From Maratus speciosus (taxonomy: Eukaryota; Arthropoda; Arachnida; Araneae; Salticidae), in the NCBI GenBank assembly GCA_963932465.1, contig OZ010788.1, forward strand, positions 671,916,484 to 671,980,483: DNA of 64,000 bases, read 5' to 3'. The position numbers and the translations under genes were made by a program. Of the stretch, positions 11,662 to 22,589 are shown one piece after another; positions within the stretch are counted from its first letter, which is position 1; the number at the start of each line of letters is the position of its first letter. Below the pieces are notes generated by a model. That model saw nothing but the letters and a program-made list of their open reading frames with translations. It made no database searches and was not told where the DNA came from.

Positions 11662-11697
11662 CTGATGACGACTCAAAAAATGAGTTGAAACATGTAA
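11662..11697 (+). ncRNA. Hammerhead-ribozyme-like core in Penelope-like 3' tail
   Basis: CTGATGA (11662-11668) is followed by a short hairpin, GACTC / loop AAAAAAT / GAGTT, then GAAAC. This gives the conserved C-U-G-A-U-G-A and G-A-A boxes of a hammerhead around stem II. A self-complementary ACATGT after GAA could serve as a minimal stem III. No convincing stem I pairing is seen, and the first base pair of stem II (C with U) is mismatched. Activity is therefore doubtful; the call rests on the core and its location. Confidence 0.45.
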
Positions 11698-11823
11698 ATA
11701 TTAGTTTTTAATTTACTTTTAATGTGTTTTTATGACGTCGTTGAAGCAAATAAATATTTTAATATTATGATATGATTAGAAATGGACGTAATTTTGACTT
11801 ACTACTCGCACTTATTTACATTT

Positions 11824-11844
11824 ATAAAAGAAGGTATTGGAGAG
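11824..11844 (+). repeat. Target-site duplication, right copy (21 bp)
   Basis: Exact repeat of 11125-11145 at the 3' end of the Penelope-like insertion. Confidence 0.85.
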
Positions 11845-12925
11845 GTATTGCACATGCCAGCAAAGTTAGGTATGAGACAAGTATAATTCCTTCTTTTGAA
11901 TAAGATAAATGTAAATTACTAATAATATGCTAATATTTTAATAAAAAAGATTTAATTTAAAGGGAAATAACTGAAAGATTAAACAGAAAATATTTTTAAA
12001 CTTAAGCCAAAGACATAAAATAAACAAGGAAAGAAAGCAAAAAAGAAATACTTTTCAGTTTTCAGAAAATTCCATTGAGGAATATACTGGAATTTGATAT
12101 TGTAACACAGACATTCACCTTTTCGCATTAACGCTGAAGATGAAAAATTTTTAATGTAGGAAATCAATTGATCTAATGATAATGTTGACATTGGTGTAAA
12201 TGATTTTGTTCTTGTTAAGTATTATGCCATGAAAGCAGACACAAATTATACAAGAATAAAAGGGCTGCCACTGGTGTCTATTTTTCTAGTCTATTCGCAC
12301 CACTATTTAAACAAATTTTATAGTATATTTCTCTTGCAAATGTTCTCGAACAGTGTGTCAATCATTTTTGTTTCGAGAAAGTGGTGTCAGGTGGAATTAA
12401 AAAATAGTCGCTCGTGGCGACCCTGGAATAATTGAAGCTGTAGAGGGCAATTCTGATTTTAATGTACAATTCATAAAAAAAAAAGACTGAAAACCTGAGA
12501 TTTCATTTTCCTTGACAACTTGACATAAGTTATGTTGAGAAGACACATTTTCTGTTAAAATTGCCAGCTCCAAAAATGATTGGTCAGGCAGTCTGGTTGC
12601 TATTTGCATTTCAGATAGATTTATCAACCTACAATCTTTGTTAGACTATAGTAGCCAACCCTAGACTAAGTGTGCCTTATCATGCTGCCGTTTATAGATG
12701 TCTCATACCTCCCTGTTAGTAGGGAGGTAAAGGTCACATTTTGAAATTTATAATTTCCTTAATTATAAAATAGTTTTTGCATGTCACGTTTCTATATTTT
12801 TCAGGGAGGTTAAAAAGCGTTTCTTCTTGTATTCTATAAATTCAAATTTTTGTTATTGTGTCAAACAAAGTTGATTTTTTTTTTTTTTTGTAAAAAGTGT
12901 CCCATTCCTCTCCACTCCCCCCCTA

Positions 12926-14053
12926 GTGTATATACATTTGCTCTATTATACAACATTAGTACTGTAAATTCATTCTCAGGAGAAAAAAAAAATTAATAAT
13001 TATGATATTTCTTTTCTTTTTCCTTTTTTTAATAGATCACAAATTAGTTGTTGTACATTTTCTAAGGGTGAAGTAGCCACTTTTGGCTTTGTAGAATTAT
13101 ATAATTTTTTAACAAAAAAAAAGAAACAGACTTCTTATGAAAGAATTATATTATATTATATCTTATATTATCTTATTATCTTATATTATATCTTATATTA
13201 GTTATGAAAAAATTATAATAACGTATTAAGAAGGGGGAAAATAGCCGGGTAGTGACTTTCTCGCCAAACAGATAGCGCTATGTCACTTGATCAAAATCGC
13301 TGAAAATGCAGTATTTTAAAGATGTTTTTTTCTTTATTTTTTACTTTGTTTTGCTGTATTTCTGAAAAAGTACTGACCCAATCTTGAGGAAATTTAAATG
13401 ATAACCAATTCGACAAAATTATGTTCTTTCGTATCTTTTATTTCAATTGATATCAAAAGAATATTGTGATTAAGTTATGCTTCTCAGGAAAATCTGAGGG
13501 AAAAAAAAAACTTTTTTTCATATTTCGATCGTCAGGAATCAGTTTATAATAGAAACCGAAAATCGTCTGTCATTTTCAACTTTGACATAAATTCCATACA
13601 CGTAAAAATCTATTTTTCTGGAGAAAAGGGGTAAACGAAAGGAATTATTAGATTTCCTTTTTGTCGTCAGTTTCAAATTGAAATTGAAAAGTGAAATTAT
13701 TAAAAACAGAAAGGAAAATTTTAAATAAGAATTAAATTATCATCACATGTTAAAAGCAGAAACTAGGGAAAATTAAGTCAATATATTTACTCATAAATGT
13801 TAAAAAGTACGAAAACTTTAAAATATTGAAATCATTACACGCGAAACGCTTAAAGGCGTTACGTCATATGTATTTACGTCATATGTAAAATGGCCAAATA
13901 TTAAATATCGTCATGTTTAAAGTGCCTAACATAAGTAAATTATTACGCATGAAAAACTTTTAATGGTGAATATTAGGTCATATTTAAAAAACTCAAATAA
14001 TCCGTAACCTGGTAATATTTTTTAAACAGGGCACATTACTGTGATATAGATTT
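12926..14053. other. Non-coding AT-rich stretch with low-complexity block
   Basis: A TTATAT/CTTATA simple-sequence block occupies about 13145-13205. No protein family, RNA gene or paired inverted repeat was recognised in the remainder. Confidence 0.5.
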
Positions 14054-15136
14054 ACTTTCTTCTGTCTTTACAAGAAAAAAGTATTGGGTTCATGAAAATT
14101 TTCGAATTCCTGTTTTCGACGGATTTACACGTTTTAGGGGTCAGCGAACCCGAAAAACATGTTTTTACAAAATATCTGTCTGCGAGTCTGTTACTCTGTG
14201 GTTCTGTCTGTCTGTATGTGACACAAATTTTGTGGGCGCTCTATCTCAAGAACTAATGTACGGAATTTAATAAAAATTTATATTCAATTAGTTCCTGATA
14301 CAAATTTCTGCTGATTAGTTTTTGGCGTAAATCACCCAACAGGTGGCGCTGCTGTGCTGCATTTTTCGCGATTTCTGCAATAGCTCTATCTCAATAACTA
14401 ATGCACAGATTTTAATCAAACTTCAGATGCAGTTATTCCTTGATATGAATTTGTGCTGGTAAAGTTTTGGTGTAACTCGCCCAAAAGATGGCGCTGCTAT
14501 GCGGCATTTTGGAGAATTTATACGATTTTCGACTCTATCTCAAGAAATAATGCACGGATTTTCATCAAACTTCAGATTTAGTTAGTCTTTGACAGGAACT
14601 GACGTTTTGTATATTTTGGTGTAAATCGCTCAACAGGTGACCTGCTATGCTGCATTTTTTGCGATTTCCGCAGTCTATCTCAAGATCTATTTCAAAAGCT
14701 AATGCTTGGGTTTTCAACAAACTTCAGATTCAGATATACCTAGTTATGAATTAGTGCTGTTCATGTTTTGGAGTAAATCGCTCAACAAGTGGCGCTGCTA
14801 TGCAGCATTTTTCAAGATTTCCACAATAGCTTAATCTCCAGAACTAATGCACGGATTTTCATCAAACTTCAGATTAAGTTAGTCTTGGACATGAATTGAC
14901 GTTTTATTCATTTTGGTGTAAATCGCTCGACAGGTGGCGCTGCTATGCTACATTTTTCAGAATTTTCGCAATAGCACTATCTCAAGAACTAATGCACGAA
15001 TTTTCATCAAACTTCAAATTCAAATATACTTTGATATAAATTGGTGCTAAAATAATGTAATTTCATGTACTATTTAAATGATTTAATTGACGTGATTTTT
15101 ATAGAAGAAAGGTTTGTGATGACCACAACATACTAG
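14054..15136 (+). mobile_element. Helentron-like element, copy 4
   Basis: This is a full-length plus-strand copy of 1083 bp. The 5' end ACTTTCTTCTGTC has its hairpin partner about 20 bases on. It is followed by 'ttttcgaattcctgttttcg', a 'tctgtctgtatgtgacacaa' block, then several ~150 bp units with 'ctatctcaagaactaatgca' and 'caggtggcgctgctatgctg'. The 3' end is ATAGAAGAAAGG, a TTGTG/CACAA-type hairpin and CTAG, then T. The 5' motif reappears inverted just before the 3' hairpin. No reading frame. Confidence 0.7.
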
Positions 15137-15369
15137 TTTGATTTATACTACAGTTTTATGTAGGCCAAGTAAATAAAAGCAAAACGTTAAACTTATTTTC
15201 GGAGTTATAGAAAAGGATTCTAATTTGTATTTCCGAGTACATTTTGAGTTGAAGAAATCTCCATTGTTTTGAACGCCTTCTTTATTTAAAATTCAGCTCT
15301 TAATTTTTACTTATATTAAATTTTTATTGTGAAGGCCCATCGAATTATTCTTTAGACTGTTGAAATTGT

Positions 15370-15640
15370 CTTCCTTAATACCCTAATAAATCAACTAACA
15401 GAGAATAATTTTCCATCCTACATGACCCCAGGTTAAATTAGAGTTTGTAAACAAAGATTATTCCACATGGACATCATGAAAAGACATTTTTAGCAAAAGT
15501 CTATGTTCTTTTTCAGTTTGTTCGCAAAGCAATCACGAATTACATTTAACCAGAGGTAGAAGTTTGATCGGTAAATTGTCTTCTTCAGTAAGCTAATGAA
15601 ATTAACTCAATCTAACTCACTCTAATAATAAATTATTCTA
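15370..15640 (+). repeat. Conserved ~200 bp core, copy 3 of 8
   Basis: The blocks 'agaataattttccatcct', 'aaagattattccacatgga', 'gttctttttcagtttgttcg' and 'caatcacgaattacattta' match the family. The copy lies about 1.55 kb before copy 4. Confidence 0.6.
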
Positions 15641-15680
15641 ATGGTGGTAATGACTCTTATTTTATTAAACAGATCAGGAT

Positions 15681-15876
15681 CAGTGTTGCCAGTGGGCTAC
15701 TTTAAAATTTTTTTAATTAGATTTCTTGATTGGCACCACTTTTTCTGAAATGGTAAAATCCCCCTTATTTTCTCCTTAATTAATATGTCATTAAATAAGG
15801 CGAATTTTGCTATTTCAAAAAAGTGGTGCCAATCACGAAATCAGAATTTAAAAAAAGTAGCCCACAGGCAACACTG
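15681..15876. mobile_element. hAT-type MITE
   Basis: This 196 bp element has terminal inverted repeats CAGTGTTGCCAGTGGGCTAC and its near-exact complement (GTAGCCCACAGGCAACACTG). It is flanked by an 8 bp duplication, ATCAGGAT (15673-15680) and ATCAGGCT (15877-15884), with one mismatch. CAGTGTTGCC ends and 8 bp duplications are hAT-superfamily hallmarks. The interior is palindromic too (ggcaccactttttctgaaat against atttcaaaaaagtggtgcc). No coding capacity. Confidence 0.85.
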
Positions 15877-16249
15877 ATCAGGCTTTGTTAAAAAACCATT
15901 TATAATTAACTATAAAACCCGCGGTTTGCTCGCGTAATAGTTGAAATATACCAAGTGATAATTGTGTGCCTATTTTTATTAGAGAAATCTATACTGTTAC
16001 GGGTAGTTAAAAAATTCCCAGTTTAATCACATTTTTAAAAAAAATTTCATTCTTATACTGCATTTGGCGAACATGAGACTTAAATAAATGAGAAAATCAA
16101 AAATTACTTCCAAATAAATCGTAATTTAAAATGTATTTTGAACGTTTTCTCTTTTTTTATTTGAAATTTTGATTTTTTAAAAGCCGTTCTTAACGGGGAT
16201 TTACATTTCAAAACTAACCCCCGTCATGCCAAATTTCTAGCATCTAGTT

Positions 16250-16720
16250 GCAAAACTGCCAGCTTACCGATAATGTCTGTAAAATTGTTTCAGAGTGACC
16301 TAGGTCAAACAAGCAATTTTTACCCGAAAAGAATTTGTAATAAAAAAAAAAATTATATAAAAAACAAAATGAAAGAATACACATTTTAATAAATAATTCC
16401 CCTGGTTCGAAACGTATTTATTTAATACAGGAGATACATCGGTACAATTTTACGGAAATTATTGCTAAGTTGGCAAGTACATCGCTGCCAGCTTACCGAT
16501 AATTTCCGTAAAAATGTTTCAGCGTGACCTAGGTCAAATAAGCGAATTTTACACAGGAAACAAACGCGTAATAAATAAATTAATATAACGAACACAATGA
16601 AAGAAGACACATTTTAATAAATATTAAAATTATTTGAATTGGTTTGAAAAGCGTTTATTTACTCTAGGGGATATCGGTACAGTTTAACGGAAATATATCG
16701 GTAAGTTGACAAGTATGCAA
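16250..16720 (+). repeat. Two tandem copies of a ~231 bp unit
   Basis: 'ctgccagcttaccgataa' occurs at about 16255 and 16486, each followed by 'gtttcag', 'gtgacctaggtcaaa', 'acacattttaataaat' and 'tatttactc/taatac...ggtaca'. The second copy ends near 16715 with 'tatcggtaagttgacaagta', so a third partial start is present. Confidence 0.65.
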
Positions 16721-16919
16721 ATATGTAGTTGTCCAAATTTCTATAACAACTATATCACAGAAAACGTTATTTGAACTTTTATTTGTTTCCTTCACATTTC
16801 TGAAAGTTTTCTTTACGTATAATCCATTTCTTAAATTTTACCTTATCTGAATTTTTATTGTCAATGCCTACGAAAATATTTTTTAAATTGTCTTTTTAAA
16901 TTGACTTTTTAAATTGTCT

Positions 16920-17400
16920 TCCAAAATACCCTAATCAATCACGTCAAAGAGAATAAGTCTTCGTTCTAGATACCCTAGATTAATCCAGAATTTATAAACG
17001 GAGATTATTCCACACGGATATCACATGGTTCGTAAGGGTACCGTTAATAACGAGGAGATATCCCGGAGAAATAACGGGTAGCGTTATTTCTCCAGGATAA
17101 CTGCCAGTATCTTTTTATAGAAAAAGAAATCTAGGTTAAACTCGCAAAATCTCGCCTTCTTCTAAGAAGAGATTTTCTATAAGAAAATATTGGTGTCAAA
17201 AAATTTTCCGGTCTGCAAAATTCAAGGAGGCGTACGCACCCGCACCATATATCATGAAGAACATCTTTAGCCGACGGCTATGATTTGAACTCAGTTTGTT
17301 CGTAAAGTAATCAAGAATTACATTTTACGAGAGGAAAACTGATCAAACCGGGTGAAAGTTTGATCAGTGATCTACATCAGTGAGTTAATAAAACTAGCTC
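16920..17400 (+). repeat. Conserved ~200 bp core, copy 4 of 8, split by a MITE
   Basis: The left part (agaataagtcttcgttctag, gagattattccacacgg) and right part (acatctttagccgacggct, actcagtttgttcgtaaagt, caagaattacat) are separated by a 223 bp insertion at 17026-17248. The uninterrupted copies show exactly where sequence was added. Confidence 0.65.
17026..17248. mobile_element. MITE inserted in core copy 4
   Basis: The element is bounded by ATGGTTCGTAAGGGTACC on the left and ...GCACCAT on the right. It is flanked by ATATCAC (17019-17025) and ATATCAT (17249-17255), a 7 bp near-perfect duplication. Comparison with the other core copies confirms the insertion. A related sequence lies at 20771-20896. 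No coding capacity. Confidence 0.7.
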
Positions 17401-17419
17401 ACTCTAATTTAATATATAA

Positions 17420-18190
17420 TAGTATAAGTCATGTGACTGTCATCAACAGTTCCGGGCTGACCACTTCGATTTTAATATATATGGCAGGCGGCCATTTTGG
17501 TACTTGGCGCAGATGATAAATCGCCAAATATTATTTCATCGCCATCATTTCATCTATATTATAATAGTTTAAGTCATGTGAGTGTCTTAAACAATTACGT
17601 TTTCATAGGCAAGGCGCCATTTTCAAACAATTTTTTTTCCGAATAAAACTACATAAAAGTTTCCATGATCGCAAAAACATTTTGCTACTTTTATGTTAAC
17701 CGGGTGAAAATCTCGGCTAACGAATTTTAAGTCGCCATCATTATTTTAACGGCGAACATTTTTTAACTCGCCAGTTATCATTTTTTATTTTTCGCGTGGG
17801 AAATTAAGCCAAAGCTTTGATGTTGAAATTAAATGTCATTTTATTTATTTATTTATTTTTAATAAGTAAAAGTCATGAATTTTAAATGTTTCAGTTTAAA
17901 ATAAAAGTTGTATATTTTAAATAAAATGAGTGTAAGTATTATATTTTAATTGAAATTAATGGAATAAGAAAAAATGCGACGGTAACAATGTTTGGCGATT
18001 TATCCCCTGCGTCCGGCTAACATAAATATACCGAGTTCTTTATTTCTCTATCAGAATCTTTCGATTTGTTGAATGTTTGAACAAGTAAATTAACTTATGA
18101 ATAAAAGTAACATGATCCAATGCGTAGCATTACATTTAAGTGAGACCAAACTAGTCGCCAAAGGCGGTTAGTAATAAATAATTCTAATGC
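17420..18190 (-). repeat. Dispersed repeat, inverted relative to 36150-36760
   Basis: 'gactgtcatcaacagttccg', 'ggcgcagatgataaatcgcc', 'atgaataaaagtaacatgat' and 'gaccaaactagtcgccaaag' recur in inverse orientation at 36150-36760. The last block also recurs at 49826-49910. The ends (ggcgaccagtttggtc, tcatgtgactgtcatcaac) define a family of roughly 650 bp with no protein. Confidence 0.55.
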
Positions 18191-18639
18191 TGGTTATGAC
18201 TTTTATTTTGTTAAACAGATCAAGAAAAATCCACTTTTAAGTGATAAAATTTTGAAAATAAAAAAACGGTGCACAAGGTCAGAATGTTTATATTTTAATA
18301 ATATGTACCAACCTTTATCCGGGATAAGTGGAAATGTTGCTACAATGTTAAAGTATTTCCAATAAAACACTGGTACTATATTTCATTAAAATGGTTTCCT
18401 TATAATCTGCCAATATTTATAGATATTTCTATTGTAACTTTCAATGTAGTATCGAATACTGTATATTTTTTCCCTAGTGAAACATGATTCGAAATTATAA
18501 TAAATATTTAAATGCAAATGTCTATATTTAATAAATCATTTTAAAGATTAAAAAAAAATGATTTAAGTAATAATTTAACATTTTGGACGACCTTTTAATG
18601 CAAAATTTATTTTTACTTTATTTCTCTTTCTAATTCGGC

Positions 18640-18880
18640 ACTCTGTCATCTAACGTACTGTAATAAATCAAATTCTTAGTCCTAGATGCCCGGATTAGAT
18701 TCTAGTTTGTAAAAAAGAAAAAAAATATATATGGTACCGGTATATCAATAATTGACATCTTTAACCGAAATCTGTGTTCTTACTCAGGTTGATAGTAAAG
18801 TAATCACGAATTACACCTGACCATAGGTAAGATGATGCAATCGGTAAATTGTCGGCATCAATCAATATTTTATTAAATAT
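18640..18880 (+). repeat. Conserved ~200 bp core, copy 5 of 8
   Basis: The blocks 'cctagatgcccggattaga', 'tgacatctttaaccgaa', 'tgtgttcttactcagg', 'aaagtaatcacgaattacac' and 'gatgcaatcggtaaattgtc' match the family. The middle block (attattccacacgg) is replaced by an A-rich stretch. Confidence 0.6.
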
Positions 18881-18972
18881 TGAAGAAGGTAAAATTTTAT
18901 GTTCATGCGTATGAAATCGTATTATCTTCCGTAGAAAATCATGATTTTGTTATTAAAATCTTTGCTGATAGT

Positions 18973-20636
18973 CCAGGCAATAGGGAATTTTACCTAGCAA
19001 AATTAATGGTAGTTCTGGAAATCGGCTTACTTTATGTTTTTTGGGTCGCTGAATCCGAATTTGTAACTTCCCACCAAAATTTTCCCCGGCAACCTCCCCA
19101 AATTTTGGTAAAAAGCCCCTCAAAAAGGTTTTTATTAAAAAAATCAATTTTTTTAATGTTTTAGGGGAAAAGTATCTAGAAATTCAGAAGGTAGATAACA
19201 TTTGCAACAAATCAGATATATGATATTATGACTTAGGATGAAGGGGAAGGGAGGATCTGCCTCTGAACATGCGCGCGGTGCTGCGTGGGCTAAGTTGCGC
19301 AATTCCACTTAACCACTTACACGTTTACATTCGCCCTCCCATCTCCCCCCCCGACCTTTCCTTATAAGGTTTACTTTAAGTTTTTTGGCTCGCTGCATCC
19401 GAATTTTTAACTTACCCCCAAAATAGTTGTTATTAACTTAAATTTCTTATTGTTTTAGAGGAAAAGCACTACAACATTCAGAAACTAGACAAAATTTGCA
19501 ATAAATATGATAGATGGCATTATGACGTAGGATAAACGGGGAGAGAGGGGGCTGTCTCGGAACATTCACCACGCGCTTTTCTCAAAAACCAAATTTTTTC
19601 AAAAATTCAATTTTTCGGGGGGTTGCCGGGTGAAATTTTGGTGAGAAGTTACAAATTCGGATTCAGCGACTCAAAAAACATAAAGTGAGTCGAAATACAG
19701 AACTAGTATTAATTTTTCCAGGTGAAATCCCCTATTGCCTGGACTTCATGACTTAGTGCACGTAACGCCGCAGTGCATGTTCAGAGGCAGCCCTCCCCCT
19801 CCCCGTTCATCCTACGTCATAATGTCATATATCCTATTTGTTGCAAATTTTGTCTAGTTTCTGAATTTTGTAATGCTTTTCCCCTAAAACAATAAGAAAT
19901 TTAAGTTAAAAACAACTATTTAGGGGAGGGGTTCAAAGGGGTAAAATTTTGGGGGGATGTTAAAAATTCGGATTCAGCGACCCAAAAAACTTAAAGTAAA
20001 CATAGAAAAAGTTCGGAGGGGAGATGGGAGGGAGAATGTAAACGTGTGAGTGGTTAAGTGGAATTGCGCAACTTAGTTCACGCAGCACCGCGCGCATGTT
20101 CCGAGGCAGATCCCGCCTTCCCCTTCATCCTAAGTCATAATGTCATCTATCTAATTTGATGCAAATTTTGTCTACTTTCTGAATTTCTAGATACTTTTTC
20201 CCTAAAACAATGAAAAATTGATTTTTTAATTAAAAACCTTTTTGGGGGGGTCATTTTACCAAAATTTGGGGGGGTTGCCGGGGGACATTTTGGTGGGAAG
20301 TTAAAAATTCGGATTCAGCGACCCAAAAAACATGAAGTAAGCCTATTTCCGGAACTACCATGAATTTTGGTAGGTAGAGCCCCTATACGGTCTCTATGGA
20401 GGATATTCCATTTTCGTTTAGATCACGTGATCAAGGTAAAAACTTCTAGCGTAAAGAATGGAAGTCTCCGTAGACGTGTAATGTAAATCCTCGCTAGCCA
20501 ATGAAACAGTTCATGAGGCAAAGCAGTAGTATCTTCCCTTCTTATCAGTTAGAAGTTCCTTGGGTAAATTACCGGTATCACGTGACTTTTTTCAGCCTCG
20601 AACCCATATTTGGAATATCCTCCATTGCCTGGACTA
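18973..20636. repeat. Complex inverted-repeat (foldback) cluster
   Basis: The left end 'gtccaggcaatagggaattt' (18973) has inverted partners at about 19733 and 20626-20636 (ttgcctggac). 'tttttgggtcgctgaatccg' (19038) is inverted at about 19655-19690 and 20305-20335. 'gttgcgcaattccacttaac' (19289) is inverted near 20053-20075. The structure is thus two or three partial copies of a ~550-700 bp sequence in opposite orientations, able to fold on itself. No protein family was recognised on either strand. Confidence 0.65.
20397..20624. mobile_element. Short inverted-repeat element with perfect 14 bp ends
   Basis: TGGAGGATATTCCA (20397-20410) is exactly inverted at 20611-20624. The 228 bp interior contains the palindrome ATCACGTGAT but no gene. 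It lies just inside the right edge of the foldback cluster, so it may be a nested insertion. Confidence 0.55.
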
Positions 20637-20770
20637 TGAGGAGTGAACTTTAGACAAGTAAAAATAATAAACTGGATTTCTTAAGTGTGTTTATAACGTG
20701 AAAACATAACCTAGTCAGCGATGACATGTAGATTGCTTTATAATTGTGGGGAATGTGGCATACTTAGTGT

Positions 20771-20896
20771 TCGTACGGGTACCGTTATTTTCAAGGCCAA
20801 GTATCAGAATTTTTTTATAGAAAAATAAATCTAGTTTAAACGGACGAAATTTCGCATTATTTAAGGAGAGATTTCAAGGACCAGTACGAACCCTGA
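20771..20896. mobile_element. Short MITE related to 17026-17248
   Basis: 'gttcgtacgggtaccgttat' (20770) and 'tttttatagaaaaataaatc' match the MITE in core copy 4 (17028-17130). The right end 'gtacgaaccctgag' is the inverse of the left 'gttcgtacgggta'. It is internally deleted relative to the other copy. Confidence 0.5.
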
Positions 20897-21329
20897 GACC
20901 CTGATTACAGAGCCTAGAAGATACAGTGTGGAAAATGGCTACAAAATAGTGCTAAAAAATTGAATCCCATAAATGTACAACGATGCTGAATAACAAGATG
21001 TCGATCGTAGCGCCATTGAAGTGATTTAAAAACGATAGTCATTCTAAAAGAGACTCTTTAACCTATTTCACGTCATCCCTTAATTAAATTAGTTTATAAC
21101 AGACCAAAATATCTTATATTTATAGTTTCCGATATTTAACATTCTATAATTTTTGAAAACACAGTGTTTATATTGAAAAGAGTTACGAGATGGCGCTCGT
21201 ATCAGCATATTGCCTCTGAGCATTGTTGGAGATTTATGGGATACAAGTTTTTAGCACTTTTTAAAGTATTATAGGAATAGCCGTTTTCCACACTGTCTCT
21301 TCTAGGCGCTGTACCCTGATACTAGAAAC

Positions 21330-21945
21330 AAGATTGAATAGGTCAAAAGGATTTTGGACAAAATCTTGAGCCAATAGAATGCTTTTATAAATGAGAACAA
21401 TAGTATATGTTAGTCGAGAGGACTTTGGCCCAAAACTTACCGAGCCTGCCTTTATAGCTACGCTAATATTTGTTGATTTATCTCACTCTTTTAATGAAAT
21501 TAATGAAATTAATTTTAATCGAACTTGTTCAGGCTGCGATTACTGGGCAATTTTGGAATGTGGGTTTTAATAGTTTGGATTAAAATTTCTAATCTGAACA
21601 AGCATACAGTGTATGAATATGCCACAGATTTTTTTTCTTTATAAAGACACTCAAATTGCAACAACGTGCCTTAATTTTAATGTAATTGCTACAAAAAATA
21701 TTTTCTTCTGCCGAATCATTCCTTCTAAAATGCGCCAACTGGCATTTGATAAGTAAATAAAAAAGTATAGGAAATGCTAATAACATGAATTTTTTAAACA
21801 ACTGCAATAAATTCGTCTTAAAAAAGAGATAATTTAAATAGCGTTAATTGTTTTGTTTCAAAATTAATTCTCTTAAAAAATCATTTTCTTCGTTTATTAG
21901 AGTATTTTAGGAAAATAACAGCTGAAGATGAAAGACCAGTAGACC
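21330..21945. other. Non-coding stretch
   Basis: No recognisable protein, RNA or paired repeat was found. Minus-strand frames here are short and of skewed composition. Confidence 0.4.
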
Positions 21946-21949
21946 TTTA

Positions 21950-22185
21950 GGATGTAAATAAATGTCGGATTTTCGACCTGAATTTTATACGAAGTCCCTC
22001 TAGTCCAGTAAGGGGGTCGATAGCTCAGAAATTCATAATGAGTTAAAAGTTTCAGGATTAGCTCCTGGATATGTATAGAATGGATCCTGAAAAGTCTAAA
22101 AAAATTCGATGTCGGCTTCCATCCAAAATGGCGGATCAACTGTGGTCGCCAAATAATTGCGCCTTGTTGGATGTTTTCCTGCATA
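21950..22185 (-). repeat. Inverted repeat, left of the broken gene
   Basis: Read on the minus strand, this matches 24735-24930: a 'gccattttggatgga' block, a 'gagctaatcctgaaactttt' block, then 'ctcattatgaatttctgag'. The match is roughly 70 percent by eye. The two copies bracket the pseudogene at 22590-24029 in opposite orientations. Confidence 0.55.
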
Positions 22186-22589
22186 TTTACGTCAAAAGTG
22201 AATATTTTTTACTTCTAAGGAAACCAATGCAGTCAGCAAGTATGCTAATTTGAATATGAGCTTAGGTTTATAAAATAAAGAAATTATAAATGTACGGTAA
22301 TACGATTTATTTAAACTGAAATTATTTAAAAAAAAATAAAAATCGTTTTTTTTCCTTTGGACACCTACATTTTCACACAGAGGCATTTTTTCAACAAAAA
22401 ATGCAGATAAGAATAAGAATAAAAGGTAGTGAATGAAGGAATTTCCTACGCATGCGCTCCATACAGACATGGGAGGGGGTTGGAGAGGAATGTGAGTTTG
22501 CTGACGCCGGCTCTGCTCACAGTTTATTGTTTCAGCCAAAGGCTTGACTGTGCGTGGTCATTTTTGCTTCTGTTTTTGCTCCGTTTAGC

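Larger units (their letters stand above)
11146..11823 (+). mobile_element. 5'-truncated Penelope-like retroelement insertion
   Basis: This 678 bp insertion sits between perfect 21 bp direct repeats. It contains only the C-terminal part of the element ORF and its 3' non-coding tail. Its left edge lies inside the reading frame, as expected from incomplete target-primed reverse transcription. The tail contains a hammerhead-ribozyme-like core (11662-11697) in the region where Penelope-like elements are reported to carry one. Confidence 0.85.
10774..12923. mobile_element. TA-flanked inverted-repeat element of unknown family
   Basis: The left end is GGGGAGAGTGGAGTGTAATT after TA (10772-10773). The right end is the imperfect complement (GGGGGGGAGTGGAGAGGAAT) before TA (12924-12925). 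Both ends continue into a GGGACA motif. TA duplication with G-rich ends suggests a Tc1/mariner/pogo-type element. After removal of the Penelope-like insertion (11146-11823 plus one 21 bp duplicate) it is about 1.45 kb. Minus-strand frames at 11979-12191 and 12397-12627 lie inside it, but no domain was recognised. Confidence 0.65.

Noticed and set aside
18880..19164. Frames on both strands at the left end of the foldback cluster
   Set aside because: They overlap antiparallel over inverted-repeat DNA and have no recognisable motif. Their length is compatible with chance.
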